Of a stretch of 64,000 nucleotides of DNA, positions 31,901 to 43,247 are shown one piece after another (the stretch's first letter is position 1; each line of letters starts with the position of its first letter). The notes below the pieces were generated by a model that was given only the letters and a program-made list of their open reading frames with translations, had not been told where the DNA came from and did no database searches. The DNA is from Melastoma dodecandrum (lineage: Eukaryota > Streptophyta > Magnoliopsida > Myrtales > Melastomataceae): contig JARUPY010000394.1 of the NCBI GenBank assembly GCA_029817715.1, forward strand, positions 1-64,000, given 5' to 3'. The position numbers were made by a program, and so were the translations under genes.

Positions 31901-34900
31901 ATAAAATTCTTCTTCTCCCAGTCACCAACAGCAGAAAAACTATGAAAAAGTGCTTCACAGTAGGCTTGAAGCACAAAACTGAGAAGAAATATATAAGCGA
32001 GACTAGAACAGAGCAATTTGCATGGAGAAACAATGGAAGCAAAGTCAATGTCCATAGCCCATTAGTTCAGTGGAGGAGGACTTCACTTATTTCTTGGAAT
32101 CAAGCAAAGCAGAAATCGAATAGAATTTACTTGTGTAGAGAAAACATTGTTGATGTTGTTACCCCATCCAAGTTGGTCTGTTGCATCACGACATTCCACA
32201 GTATGTTTCAGTGCATGGCTAGAAACTTCACCAACTGTTGATCTTTGTATGTCTGCTAGAGAAGAGCTGATCTCAACTGAACTACATAAAGAGAGTGAAG
32301 TTAAAAAATAATAATAATCTGTCCAGATGTATAAGACCCTTGTTCGACACAAGTGCTTCTGTAGAACCAGTAGCTTTCAATAGGTAGGTGCTTAAAATGC
32401 AGCCCTCAGGAAAAGAAGAGAATGCAAACGTAGCGCCTACGTGTAAGTCATCGTATTATAAACTCTTTCTGGAGCATTTAACATGATGTAATCCATAATG
32501 CCCTTTGCACAAGTTCCTGATCCACCACCAATCTCAAATATCTGTAGAAAATCGTGGAAATGGAATAATGATTTCCATTTGTAGAGGAAGTAAGTTAGTA
32601 AACTTGTAAGTACCCAACAATAACTCTCATTCGAGTCGGTCAATTTCCATTAATTATACAAGAGCAATTACAAATTCCTTTCACCAAACGAATCCAACTT
32701 TTATTTGATAGATCGCCAGATATTAATATATTGCTATAGAGAACAACTAATAGTCATCTGGGGGAAGAAAAAGGCTTCCTGGCTAGTAGAAGTAGAGAAT
32801 GATGTTCTTATAGGAGCATACCCTTCCAAATATTGGCAATGAAATTATTTCTACAACTTGACACTGTAACAATGATCAGCAAAGAACCTTTGTTTGTTGT
32901 ACTAGGGCTCACCCTCATATCAATTAACTCCATGGATAGGAGACACTCATTAACAGTCAGAGATATTCCATTAGCAGTCAAACCAAATATTTTCTTAAAC
33001 TTCTCAAATTACCATTTTGCAATAAAAATCACTACAAAACAAAATCTTTCATCATGCAATAACATAATTTGTACATCAATCTAAGGACTTGACACTTCCA
33101 GCATCGAATTAAAACAGCAAGCCAGACGTAGGTAAACATATAAGCACTATACAAATAAGAAATGGAATTCCTTACTTTTAGAGGATATGAAAGGTTAGTT
33201 GTTCGCAGTATGGCTTCAGCAATACCATGGGCATACCAAGGCTACAAGAAAGAAAATTATGATCAGAGATGTCTATTTCTTTTAATAGAACAACAACAAC
33301 AATAATAAGAAGGTTAGGGATCATGAATGCTCATTCTGCTAGATAACTTCATTAATACATACAAAGCCATAAATTTGAGGCTTTATGAAGGCGAGTGTTA
33401 TTTCACTTTCCTTTTGTATACCTTGAAAAGCTCCACAGGAGTAAACCATGAGATGTCATTCTGATGATAGATGTTATCCAAGTGCTCCATGTACGCTTTC
33501 CTACCTAAATTATAATCATGTGGGGAATAATTCTATATAAGAAATCAATTCAATAACTTAAAAAGGATGCTTGAAGAGAAAACAAACAAGATGAAGGACC
33601 TCTCCAGAACAAAAATAAAATAAAATAGATACCCTTACAAATCTAGAGAGAATGCTCATAAGAAAAGTATAATACAAGAATATTCTTCCACACTTATTGA
33701 ACTGTAAAACATTTCAAAATTTTACAAAGCACAGAAACAAGCAAAAGGTGGTTTCAACTTCAGTTTGTCATTTAAGGACAAAGATGCCTCTTTTACTTTT
33801 GGTTTTTTCCAGATACAAAAGCAAGCACATGATAAGATTGCAACCAAGACTTAGCAGATTTTTCTGGTATTGTCCTAGAAAACTCAAAATCATGCATTGG
33901 GTCCCAATGTGTTTACGGATTAAATTATTAATCTGTATTAACGGCGGACAATAAGTCTAATTAGAAAAACGAAATCCAATTCCTTCCTAATTAAAGGAAA
34001 GCTCATTCCCTACGATGGAATGGAATGCCTTGTTATTCCATTCCGACCAATTCATTTGCTCGGTTATTTAAGGCAGCCAAAATAGAATGACCATTCTATT
34101 CCATTCCGTCCCTTAATCCCCATACTATAAAGACCAACAGGATACACAAGATTGCACCTTTGCAGTGTTAATGAGATCAAAGACTATAAAATTGAATAAA
34201 TTATATTAAAAGTGCCAATTTGCAAAAACACTTGATATCCTTTGTCAAAGGAGGAGGCTTCAGTACAAGTGCCAATTTCTCAAAGGCAGAAATTGATTCA
34301 TGAGAGTTTCTGCAGAAGAGTCCTCACAATAAGAATCTGTGAGCCAATCATATCGGGGAGATATTATGCTTCCATTCTTATATGATTAAGCTTGATCAAC
34401 ATTGAAAAGAAGTCCCAACACCTTGTAACCTAACCTAACTCAGAAAACAGAGAGCATCCCCCTGCCCCCAAACTCTTAATGAAAACATTCACTTACATCA
34501 GGACCGCACATATTGACTGCGAATTAAAGAATTATGAAATACCCTGGAGCCGATGGAACGGTATGCTCCTATCGAGGACACCAACAGAACCCCATCTTCG
34601 AGAGAAGTAGCCATGTTCGGAGTCATACAGAGCAGAACGTATGAAATCTCGAACCTACACGAAAAGGTGCTGACTAAATCTCCGCGGGAAGAATTCACCC
34701 AAAACATCGTCTAGCAAAACATAACAGAACAGGGATTTTTCCATATTACCAGCACTGGTCTGTCCCCTACAATGGACGATGAGGAAATTCTTCTAGTTCC
34801 CGGTAGAACCACTGCAGAAGCAACCCAAGAAGAAGAGGAGGCAAGGAAAAATGGAACCGGTTAGGAATGAGAAACAAGAGAGGAAGGAACGGGATTGAAT

Positions 34901-35018
34901 CTGAATCGACGGGTCGGGACGGAAAAGAAAGGGACAGGGAGTTGCCTTTCGCGTGGAAGGAACAGCGGCAGAGGACTACTGGGAGACGGTGGCAGCGCGG
35001 GGGAATGCGACAGAGCAT
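28942..35018 (-). CDS. NDUFAF7-like SAM-dependent methyltransferase (DUF185), mitochondrial complex I assembly factor-like
   Basis: Thirteen exons were assembled by homology and splice sites (high to low): 34811-34750, 34654-34543, 33504-33422, 33241-33176, 32541-32441, 32281-32163, 31863-31823, 31426-31338, 30844-30679, 30599-30483, 30315-30271, 29387-29259, 29076-28942 (TGA). All introns are GT...AG and all phases join without a stop, giving about 421 residues. Landmarks are VRDFIRSALYDSEHGYFS near the start, the SAM-binding IFEIGGGSGTCAKGIMDYI (exon 32541-32441), VEISSSLADIQ, DNLPHDLVY, CWLPTGCL, FFPTDFWLLERIDHF and the end EFGLPSKTRTKDGYNPLLED. Animal NDUFAF7 dimethylates a complex I subunit in mitochondria. 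This plant branch resembles Arabidopsis At3g28700, and its exact substrate is not known to me. The likely start is ATG 35018 (MLCRIPPRCHRLP, basic and transit-peptide-like). However, that frame does not join exon 34811-34750 directly, so a short intron ending at the CTGCAG before 34811, or a frameshift, must be assumed. Strong conservation and intact splicing suggest a working gene. Confidence 0.9.
29670..30005. repeat. Intronic repeat with about four diverged copies of a short motif
   Basis: Inside the intron between exons 29387-29259 and 30315-30271. Motifs ACTTACAGGCTAGGG, ACATACAGGCTGACG, TTTACAAGCTAGAGTC and ACTTACAGACTCAAG recur at 50-90 base spacing, each followed by a CC-rich GGCCCAATAA-like tail. 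At the right end GGATGGAACCTGAGACC resembles a reversed tRNA B box, so a decayed minus-strand SINE is possible but unproven. Confidence 0.4.
33979..34118. repeat. Short inverted-repeat element in intron (GGAATGGAATG type)
   Basis: GATGGAATGGAATGCC at about 34015 faces ATTCTATTCCATTCC at about 34094-34108, and a further ATTCCATTCCG lies between. The composition and ends resemble common plant MITEs built on (T)GGAATGGAAT. It lies between exons 34654-34543 and 33504-33422 and does not touch the splice sites. Confidence 0.4.
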
Positions 35019-35440
35019 CGTCTTGCGGCGGTCTTGTTTCTCCCCCTAGATCTAAAACCCCGTACCCTCGTGGGAGCCTTAAATTTTGGGTTTCTTTCCC
35101 CTTCGCACTCGGAGGTTTGTAATCATTTCAAACGACCATAGTTACTTAAATTATTTTACGAAATAAAATATTTTAAATTAAGAATTCATTCATTAATGTT
35201 AAAAAATCGATATATATTTTACAGAATTAATTGTTTTTATCAAAGAATTTACTTTAAAAAAATAGAGAATTCGATGTTTAATCCAACCCCTAGAGAAAAC
35301 TTTGTTTTGTAAATAAAAACTCGTAATTTTTAACATCGAATTATTTACATTAATTAAGAAAATATTATTTTAACACATATTTCACAAAATATTTTATATA
35401 ATAACGTTATAGACATTAAAATTTTGTCATTATAATATGG
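35019..35440. other. 5' flank of the methyltransferase gene
   Basis: 35019-35110 is the GC-richer presumed 5' UTR and proximal promoter of the minus-strand gene. 35110-35440 is AT-rich with no gene recognised. Short + strand frames at 34867-35141 are antisense to the first exon and look incidental. Confidence 0.4.
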
Positions 35441-36175
35441 GCTACCTATCAGGCATAATATCCAAGTTGTATGGATTATAAACGGTCATAAAACCAAATT
35501 CATACAAATGATGACACAAGCCCATCCAAACAAAGCTATTTTGGGCCAAACCAAGCCCGTCAAAACAAAGCTATTTTGGGCCAAACTCCATCTTACAGGT
35601 TTATCTTCGAAAGCCTCTTTTGCAAGTTTATCTCCATAGGCCCATTTGTCGGGGATATCTCCTAAAACCCCTCTAATGGGAATATCTCTAAAGGCGCCAC
35701 AGCGAGACGACGATATTCTCGCGGTGGTATATTCTCCTAGGGGCTATATTATCCTAGTAGTCATCTCTACACACAACGATAATCTTCCCGAGCGATATTC
35801 TCGAATATTATATTCTTCGACGACGACTATATCCCTCTGTCAACAACAACACCTCCCCAAGTTATGTTGGATCAAGCCTATAGGCCCCGACAATTTCATC
35901 AAGTTATCGAAGCTTTGTCAGATCACGCCCATAGGCTCCGACGACTTCACCAAGCTAACGAAGTGCTATCAGATCACACTCAAAGGCCCCGACAACTTCA
36001 ACAATATATCATCCTGAAATTCTGCCAGAGCTCAGGATCACCATCCACAACTGTTATTCTTCGAGGATCGAATCAGATGACTCATGTTTTTTTTCTCTTA
36101 CTAGAGACAAAACACGCTACATCATTCATACGATAATTAGTACGCTAATATTTTCCAACGTGATTTTAGATTTCA
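35440..36175 (+). repeat. LTR of Tat-like gypsy element (boundaries approximate)
   Basis: This lies immediately upstream of a + strand PBS. It contains a 35 bp unit repeated twice (35518-35588, core ACAAAGCTATTTTGGGCCAA) and a 51 bp unit at 35859-36002 in about 2.8 copies (core GATCACGCCCATAGGCTCCG). The right end is placed near ATTTCA at about 36174. The left end is uncertain. Confidence 0.6.
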
Positions 36176-36183
36176 CAAATTTC

Positions 36184-36201
36184 TGGTACGCTTGGTGGGA
36201 C
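36184..36201 (+). other. Primer binding site, Tat/Ogre type
   Basis: TGGTACGCTTGGTGGGAC resembles the Tat/Ogre-lineage PBS (TGG-x-ACGCCCGGTGGGAC). It precedes the gag start by about 40 bases and fixes the + orientation. Confidence 0.65.
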
Positions 36202-36240
36202 AATCTCTACCTCTCATCTCTTTACTTCGAGGAATTCACA

Positions 36241-36898
36241 TGGCGCCAAAGATGATTAACGTCAAGAATGTTGTCGCGTACAATCGACGTGTTGTTTTTC
36301 CTTCACTCTCGTCCGGGGGCTCTTCATCTGCTAAGTTTCCAAAGTTGGTCAACGCTAGGACCATGACAGAATTATATAAAGAGACTGAAGAATTGCTTAA
36401 GGCCATCTCTCCAAGCCATCCCTATCTAACAAAGATGTCGCTGAAAATAATATTCTCAAAGAAGGGGACTCTCCAAAGTAGAATTTCGCCCAGTTTATGG
36501 CCAAGACGTGCAAACATGCTGAGGAGATAGAAGAAATACTCAAGTCTATCTCTTCCAAGGCTTCCCCATCTTACAAGGATGTTCTCAATCAGGGAGGCTC
36601 TCCTAAGTCGACATATGCCCAATATGTGGCTAATACCCGTAAATATACTGAGAAAATAGAGGAAATGCTTATATCCATTTCCACTAAGTCGTCTCAACCA
36701 ACTGGTAGTGACACTCCCTTCGACAAGATTCTGGTATCTCCTATGCCGCAAAAAAATTTTGAAAATATCTCATCAAGCAACTCTCCGTCAGACTCCTCCA
36801 AAAAAGCTTATTCAACTAAAGGCTTTGAAGTCACGCTAGTGATGATGGCGGATATCCTTCACTTGAAGATCAGGTCGCGGCTCTCACAAAAACTATAG
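36241..36898 (+). pseudogene. gag N-terminal region (Tat-like)
   Basis: It starts at ATG 36241 (MAPKMINVKNVVAYNRR) soon after the PBS. A helical, Lys/Glu- and Ser-rich repeat-like stretch follows. Blocks resembling MTELYKETEELLKAIS (36360s) and AEEIEEILKSISSK (36520s) and EKIEEMLISISTKSSQ (36650s) are three diverged copies of one approximately 45-residue unit. A frameshift lies near 36480-36500. Confidence 0.6.
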
Positions 36899-37029
36899 AT
36901 GTTATGATGGTTTTCATTAAAGAAAGAGAGCAGTAAAATGGACTACATCGTCAAAAAGTTGGAGAGCAAAGATGCCGACAAAACATTTATGGAAGAAAGT
37001 TCGCGCACCCAAGATGACGAAGGATTAAT

Positions 37030-37660
37030 TTGGCAATGCATGCTTCTATTGCTGATGATCCGATTCCGGCCAAAGCAATGATGGAACTAATAAAAGAAGC
37101 AGTGAGGGGGAGCTTGAGGGCAAATAATCATCATCTTCGGCATACTGTAAGCCTTACAGTCGGAGGATCGAAGGTCACAATATACCCGTGGGACATCAGC
37201 CTCCATACTTCCAACAGTTCGATGGAAAAGGAATCCATGGCAACATATGGCTCATTTTATCGAAACTTGCAATAACGCAGGCATAGATACGGATTGGATG
37301 GTTAAACAATTAGTTCGTTCTCTGAAGGGAAATGCTTTCGACTGGTATATTGATCTCAGGTCAGGCACCATTGATAGTTGGGAACAATTAGAGAGGGAGT
37401 TTATGAATCGCTTTTACAAAACTCGTCGTGTGGTGAGCATGATCAAGCTGACAAACACTCGCCAATGGGAGGAAGAACCCGTCGTCGACTATATCCAATG
37501 ATGGAGGAATCTAAGCTTGAACTGCAAGGATCGTTTATCAGAGGAAACGTTTATCGACATGTGCATTAAAGGCAAACTCTGGAGGATTCGATATTAACTG
37601 TAAGGGCTCAAGTCACAATCATTCGAGGAGTTGGCGACAAAGGCTCACGACATGGAGTTA
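37030..37660 (+). pseudogene. gag capsid domain (Retrotrans_gag)
   Basis: The reading frame 37247-37501 gives VKQLVRSLKGNAFDWYIDLR, SWEQLEREFMNRFYKTRR and TNTRQWEEEPVVDYI, the textbook plant Tat/Ogre capsid sequence. After a TGA at 37499 it continues WRNLSLNCKDRLSEETFIDM, so one stop codon interrupts an otherwise aligned domain. Preceding codons (37030-37275) carry the expected upstream segment. Confidence 0.85.
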
Positions 37661-37868
37661 AGCTTTGTTGGAACCAACATGAGTACATCCCAATACCCGA
37701 GCCACATTAAAGGACGGGAAGACCAGGAAATAGAACCGGGGGCAGGCTCGCTTCTAAGGATGACAATAAACAGGTGATGACCACATATATAACTCTTGTC
37801 AAAGTGCCAATCGCAAAAGGAAAGGCCCAGGCAAATGGACAACCACCTGTAGAAGCAACCAAGATGGA

Positions 37869-38210
37869 GTGGCAATGCCCAATTATCGAAGAATGGCAAA
37901 ACAAGAAATATCCTTTCCCGATGAAGATGTTGCAAAAATATTTGACTATTTGTTGACTTCCAAGATGACTGAACTCCCACAATCAAGGCAACCACAAGAG
38001 ATAAATTTGGCTAGGAATCCAAACATCTGCAAATACCGTTGCGTCTTAGGGCGTTCTATTGAGAAGTGCTTCATGTTTAAGGAAAAGGTCATGGAGCTCA
38101 TACGTGACAACAAGATTGCTCTAAGTGCCTATATTACACCTTCGAATGTGATCACTTTTGTAGAAAATGATGCTTCTAACATCATATACGGAACTTTCGA
38201 TCCTATTTAG
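37869..38210 (+). pseudogene. gag nucleocapsid-like region
   Basis: The frame includes NICKYRCVLGRSIEKCFMFKEKVMEL, the Tat-type modified zinc knuckle (C-x2-Y/H-x6-H-x3-C is usual; here H is replaced by S). Upstream is FPDEDVAKIFDYLL. It ends at TAG 38208. Confidence 0.7.
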
Positions 38211-38479
38211 ATGATTGGGTTACCAAGTATGGGGATAATGCAACAATATATGGCCAACGTGTCAAGTTGTGTGGTTAGCTCCGAAGAAGCATCTACCAAA
38301 GAAGGTTGGACTTTGGTGACTTACAAAAGGAACCGGAAGAAATCTTCTAAGCCCATTAAGAAAACGCTTTCTATGCGAGCAAAGATTACAATGAGGCCTC
38401 CAATAAAAATAGATTCTAGGAAGATGGCAAAAGAAGAGGGTTCGCAAGATAACCCGACCTTGAAGAAGCCACATTAGCT

Positions 38480-38870
38480 ATGTTATGGGATTTCTTTCCG
38501 GAACGTTTTCAAAAACTTGTAGATTTATATACAAGTTGTCATCCCATTGATGCTGACATGGAAAGGGCTGTTATAACGGTCGACACCCCAGAGAACTCCA
38601 CAGTGATGAACATCGAGATGATGGCGCAACAATTACATTTTCCAATGAAGATCTTCTTATAGGTCAGAAATCTCTCAATCAGCCGTTATTTATATTAGGC
38701 TATGCTTATGGGACGAAGGTTAATCGCATCTTGATCCACCCGGGTTCGCCAGTCAATATCTTGTTATTGAAATCCCTAAAAGAGATTGAGCTAGGAGTTA
38801 ACGACTTATCAAGTAGCCGCCTAATAATACAAGGATTCAATCAGGGGGGAGAGCGAGCTGTTGGGAAGTC
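38480..38870 (+). pseudogene. Aspartic protease remnant with lost active-site Asp
   Basis: After FPERFQKLVDLY the reading shifts frame to a TKVNRILIHPGSPVNI block near 38715-38760. In Tat elements this block is VNRILVDGGSAVNI, with D of D-G/S-G catalytic. Here DG has become HP, so the enzyme is dead. Homology ends in IIQGFNQGGERAVG at about 38865. Confidence 0.75.
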
Positions 38871-40846
38871 GGAGACTTAGCCAAAATCAACCCCTGGACA
38901 AGCAGGATTGTCAGTCAAATGCATGATTGCCAGTCAAATGCATGTTCGAAGGCAATCCGGTCCCTTTCCGAAGATATCAACAACTCTCATCGGATTGCCA
39001 CATTTCAAAGAAATTCGGTAATTCTAAATATAACAGATTACCGATAAACAGCAACTATTTCGCATAAAAAACACATAGAATCTGCAAATTAAAAGCAACA
39101 TCACACAAAATCTCACAAAATCTTATCAAATCTTTCCAAATCCTTTAACCAAATACTTGGACAATCAATGACTTGACTTTGGATTTGACAGGTTGCTGCG
39201 AATTTTTCGTATCGTATAATTTTTTTGCTTAACTTTACAAAAAAAATTTAACAAAATTACGTATCGAACGATTTTTCTGAATCTAAATGCGAAATATAAA
39301 TGAACAAAATTCTACCTGCAAAAAAGTCGTATTTTTTTTTTGCAACGCTAAATAGGTCATATATCCATAATTATTGCATCCAGTTCTCGATAAATATTAT
39401 GGAGAACAGAGCAATTTTTTCGTTTATATTATATTTCCTCTATAAACTGAAATAAATGCCTAAATATACATATTTGTTGTTGTTTCTGTTATCCGAGAAA
39501 TTATCTACGAAATATTTATTATTGAAAAGTTCGGATTTTGGAGCAAAATATTCATAAAAGCAAAACAAATATTTAGTTATACGAAAAATTTTAAAGCAAA
39601 CAACTTGCACCCAATTAAAATTGTATATTTTACGAATTTTATGTTTAAAAATGCGAAAAAATTGTTCCTTTGAAAAATACAAAATAATCGTGTTTTCCAA
39701 AAAAACTCTTTGTTTGTTCGAAACATTTGCAAATTGCTGACACCAAAAAACGTGTAGAAAGAATTCGTGAAGATGAATGAAATATTAATATTTACGAAAT
39801 ATTATTTGATGGACTAATACGTTGTAGTTAAACGACTTAATTGTCTACTTGAATGAAATTCTATATAGCAGAAAATGTGAACATAAATTAGAAATTCATA
39901 AAGTAGGGCATGTTTTTAGCATTACACAAAAAGATAAAAAGGATTCCTCTAATAAGAAAATAGGACTACGAAATTTTTGTAGCACGTGTGTAACATTTAA
40001 TTTATATAGATGTAGCATATCTTATAGTTACAAAGTAATTATAGATATTCACAAACCATTACTTTATAAGTACGCAAAAATATGGATAGGCTTTCTGTAT
40101 TTATTTGCAAAATTTTTGGTTTGTACAAAATTATTGACAAACAGTGAACGCATAAAAACTTCATGTTGAAATTGTTGGATCGTTCAGGAACACTAAGAGG
40201 GGGGGTGAATTAGTGTTTATAACTTTTTCGCCCTTTCTCAGTGTCAGCGGAAGCGTACTGTATCACAGCAGAACGTTTCTCAGAATGAGAACTGCTTTGC
40301 TGTAACCGTTACGACTTAATCGTTGGATTCTCGTACTAGTGTTTACGCGATCGTAAGGGACACAGTAGTTTATAGTGGTTCGGCCTTAATCGACCTACGT
40401 CCACTTTCCACCGTAGAGGTGATTCCACTATTTGAAAATAATGGATGCAAATAGCCCTTGCACTAGGCGTAAGTTTTTCTCACAAAGTGAGATTTAGAAT
40501 CCCGTACAACAGATGATCACTCCTGGCAACGGTCAGCTCCTCACACAGTGGACGTCTGCTCGTGTCCAGCAGAATGATGCTCACGCTCAGCAGTTGATTG
40601 CTCAAAGGATTCGCACACAGCTCGTTGTCGCTTAATATAAACCTGACTATCAAAGCAGAGAGACAACGTTGTGTTAGTATATAAATCCTCACAGGTAATT
40701 CCTTACAGTGGAGAATGGCTTCTCAGAGAGCAGCCCGTTTCTGCTTCACAGCGAAGGAATGCTTCGGCACTTGTTTGCTCAGAAGAGGATTTCCACAAAG
40801 ATTTCGTCCCTTCTCCGGATGATCCTGTCTATAAGCGCAAGAGAGA

Positions 40847-40938
40847 CAACCACAAAGTTGATCAAATAGATCACCACAAAGATCACGAAGAGAAAAACCA
40901 CAAAGACCACAAAGAGAACCACAAAGACCACTTAGAAG
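40847..40938 (+). repeat. 9 bp microsatellite-like array, CACAAAGAY units
   Basis: Units ACCACAAAG and ATCACGAAG/GAC-type variants recur about eight times. In the + frame 40671-41015 they encode alternating H, K, D, N, E residues, but that frame is probably fortuitous within LTR-like DNA. Confidence 0.7.
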
Positions 40939-41472
40939 GTATCCGTCCTACACTCAGTTCGGACGTGCACGGTTACCACAGCCGTGACTCACTGCACTGC
41001 ACACCCAGTGCCTAGGGTGGAATTTTCCGATCCGTTGGCTTCCACGCAACCTGCTTTACTAACCCTCTGTATCAGGCGTTCAAGACTTCTGCACAGCACC
41101 CCTGTGCTCGGGAGGACCTCTTTCCACTCCGGCGGCGTTCCCAACTCCTGCTCTACCCTGCAGGCACGAGACTTCTGGCGCGCACCCGCAAGTGCGTGTC
41201 TAACTGCTCAAACTCCGTAGGCTCGAGACTTCCCTGCGAAAAGACACGACAAGAACGGCTTCTTGCCGATGGGTCAGCAACCGGTTACTGCAATCAGCAC
41301 AGGTATTCACTTAGCTTCCCTCATACGATTCGCCGGCTGCTCGTTGAACGCACCGAGGACACCTAGTCCCTCTCACGACGATCAAGGAATCTGAACTCAG
41401 CCCCTTGACACCCTCGCACGCAGTTTGCGAGCAATAAGAACCAGGAGACACTTAGCACCTTCCGCTCTCCGT

Positions 41473-41518
41473 CGACCACTTAGACCACTCAGACCACTCA
41501 GCCACTCAGCCCACTTAG
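41473..41518 (+). repeat. 9 bp array, ACCACTYAG units
   Basis: About five tandem copies of ACCACTTAG/ACCACTCAG with small deletions, in the same LTR-like block as the CACAAAGAY array. Confidence 0.75.
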
Positions 41519-42469
41519 AAATCGTTCAAAAACGTTGTAGGATTATCTGAGGGTCGTCTGGTATAAAAAGAAACGAAACAAATAATCGATTTCCCAAAAA
41601 TGAATAATTTGTTTCCTAAAATCAGAATACAGGAAGCTGTAATCGTGGATCAGCAACAGGATGCTCAACGGTCATAATGACCAAGAAGGGAAGGAAATCT
41701 TTGATGATATTCCTTGCACGTATAATCTTATCAGATTAAATGATTATCAGAATCAGATATTTAATCATTAAATATAATTAGACTGCAATAAGCAAATCTG
41801 GAATAATAATTATTCTTTCATCAGCGCAATAACGCAGAATAGTTTTGCTGTAATGCAGCAAGGTCTTTCTTAAGTGTAACGACACATTGCTTAGGTTACA
41901 GCGTAACATTGCTGCAGGATAACATTGCTGCAGGATATCCAAGAAATATTTTGTTTCCAAAATTAAACTTGGAAAGCTAATCTCGTAATATTTAGATGCC
42001 TAAATATTATAAATGAGATCAATGAGCCATATTAAATGAACGTGGACACTCAGATAAATATTCTGAATTAGTCCGAAATAAATCATGGATATTAAAGAAT
42101 ATGTTTCCATATTTTTAATATTTATGCGCAATATCACAGTACCGCTTAACTGTAACGCAGCAATCTGTAACTGTTACTTGCTGTGGTCCAGCAACACAGT
42201 TCTCAAGCTCATCACTAAGAATAAGCGAAGTGTTTCAGCAATTATCTTCTCAAGCTCATCATCAAAACCAAGACTAACAGAAATTGACCATTTTTTTACG
42301 AATTATTCGTTCTGCTTTACGAAAAAATTGTGCGAAGATGTTGGATATAGTATTCATACTGTACGATTTCCCTGTTGATGAACTATTGATTAAATATTCC
42401 GTATAATACGACTTTTTTGTTTAGCTTTACGAAATTTCTGTCCCACAAAAAAAAAAGTGAACCCAGGGG

Positions 42470-43247
42470 ACTCCCACCCACAGGACGTAAAAAGCTCCCA
42501 TGCGTCGCACACGCTTTCAAACATCTTAGCGAAGTCAAGAGTGTCAGAATAGGGGTTTCGTACAAACTTTGCTTTAGTCTCTCGAAACTGGTTGAGGCAG
42601 CTACAGTCCACTCAAACTTGTCTCCCATCCGTGAGTGTGGCTATGATCGAACTAAATCTACGAATGAATCTTTTGTAGTACGAAGATAAGTTATGAAAAC
42701 TTCAAACATCGTGAAAGCTCTTGGGTGTAGGCCAATTCTTGATCATAAAGGTTGTCGTTCGACCGGTAGCTGCTTCGGGAATACATCCTTGAACTCAATT
42801 AGGGTCTTTGCTCGAGGATGCTTGGTCGATTGAACCTAGGCTGCTTCGACTAGAACCAATAGGTTGGCTCCTCACTCTCGTGCATCGCTCGAATTAAACA
42901 TGATGTTGACTCTGTGGCGCGTCGATGGGTGGTGTGATCAAGGGCATTAAGGTGATTTTCCCCTCGTCGACGGTGATTGAATACGCATTATGAACACGTC
43001 GTGCTGAGCTTGTTGATCAAACTGTGATGGAATCATATCACAAATGACTTCATCCTTCTAACTTTTTCCGATCGAAAATAAAACTCGCGCTCACTGTTTT
43101 ACTTGAGCATCGCTATCTTTGGTAAGCGATTGAAGTCGATAGGGGTTAGGTTGGCATTCGACGGCCAGCTTGAGCTTCTCAACCATTATCTTTGAGACTA
43201 CATTGGTGCAGCTTCCACTGTCAACAATTACACGACAGACTTTTGTA
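42470..43247 (-). pseudogene. Chromovirus-like gypsy fragment (protease, RT/RNase H junction)
   Basis: This is the same family as 14221-18771. On the minus strand KVCRVIVDSGSC (protease active site, about 43210-43240) is followed leftward by spacer matching 16300-16450. It then jumps to GDKFEWTVAASTSFERLKQSLYE (42560-42625), the start of RNase H, so most of the RT has been deleted. The protease frame breaks off at 43247, where an Athila-like LTR begins, showing that Athila inserted into this older copy. Confidence 0.75.

Larger units (their letters stand above)
35440..38880 (+). mobile_element. Truncated Tat-like Ty3/gypsy element: LTR, PBS, gag, protease
   Basis: LTR and PBS are followed by a broken gag and a protease remnant. 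The element then ends abruptly at about 38880, with no RT, RNase H, integrase or 3' LTR. It lies about 400 bases upstream (5' side) of the methyltransferase gene and divergently oriented from it. Frameshifts and stops in gag and loss of the protease aspartate show that it is dead. Confidence 0.75.
38880..42380. other. AT-rich and LTR-like DNA, no recognised gene
   Basis: 38905-38950 contains a 20 bp unit (ATTGYCAGTCAAATGCATG) twice in tandem. 39050-40170 is AT-rich with no coding signal. From about 40184 a block with AACACTAAGAGGGGGGG and GTGAATTAGTG resembles the LTR start region of plant copia-type elements, and the next 2 kb is GC-richer LTR-like sequence. Two 9 bp arrays lie within it and are listed separately. 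From about 41540 to 42380 it is again AT-rich. Confidence 0.4.

Noticed and set aside
34867..35141. Three overlapping + strand frames
   Set aside because: Antisense to the first exon and promoter of the methyltransferase gene, with no motif.
40671..41015. His/Lys/Asp-repeat protein gene of 114 codons
   Set aside because: The repeat is a 9 bp array in LTR-like DNA; there is no family match or gene structure.
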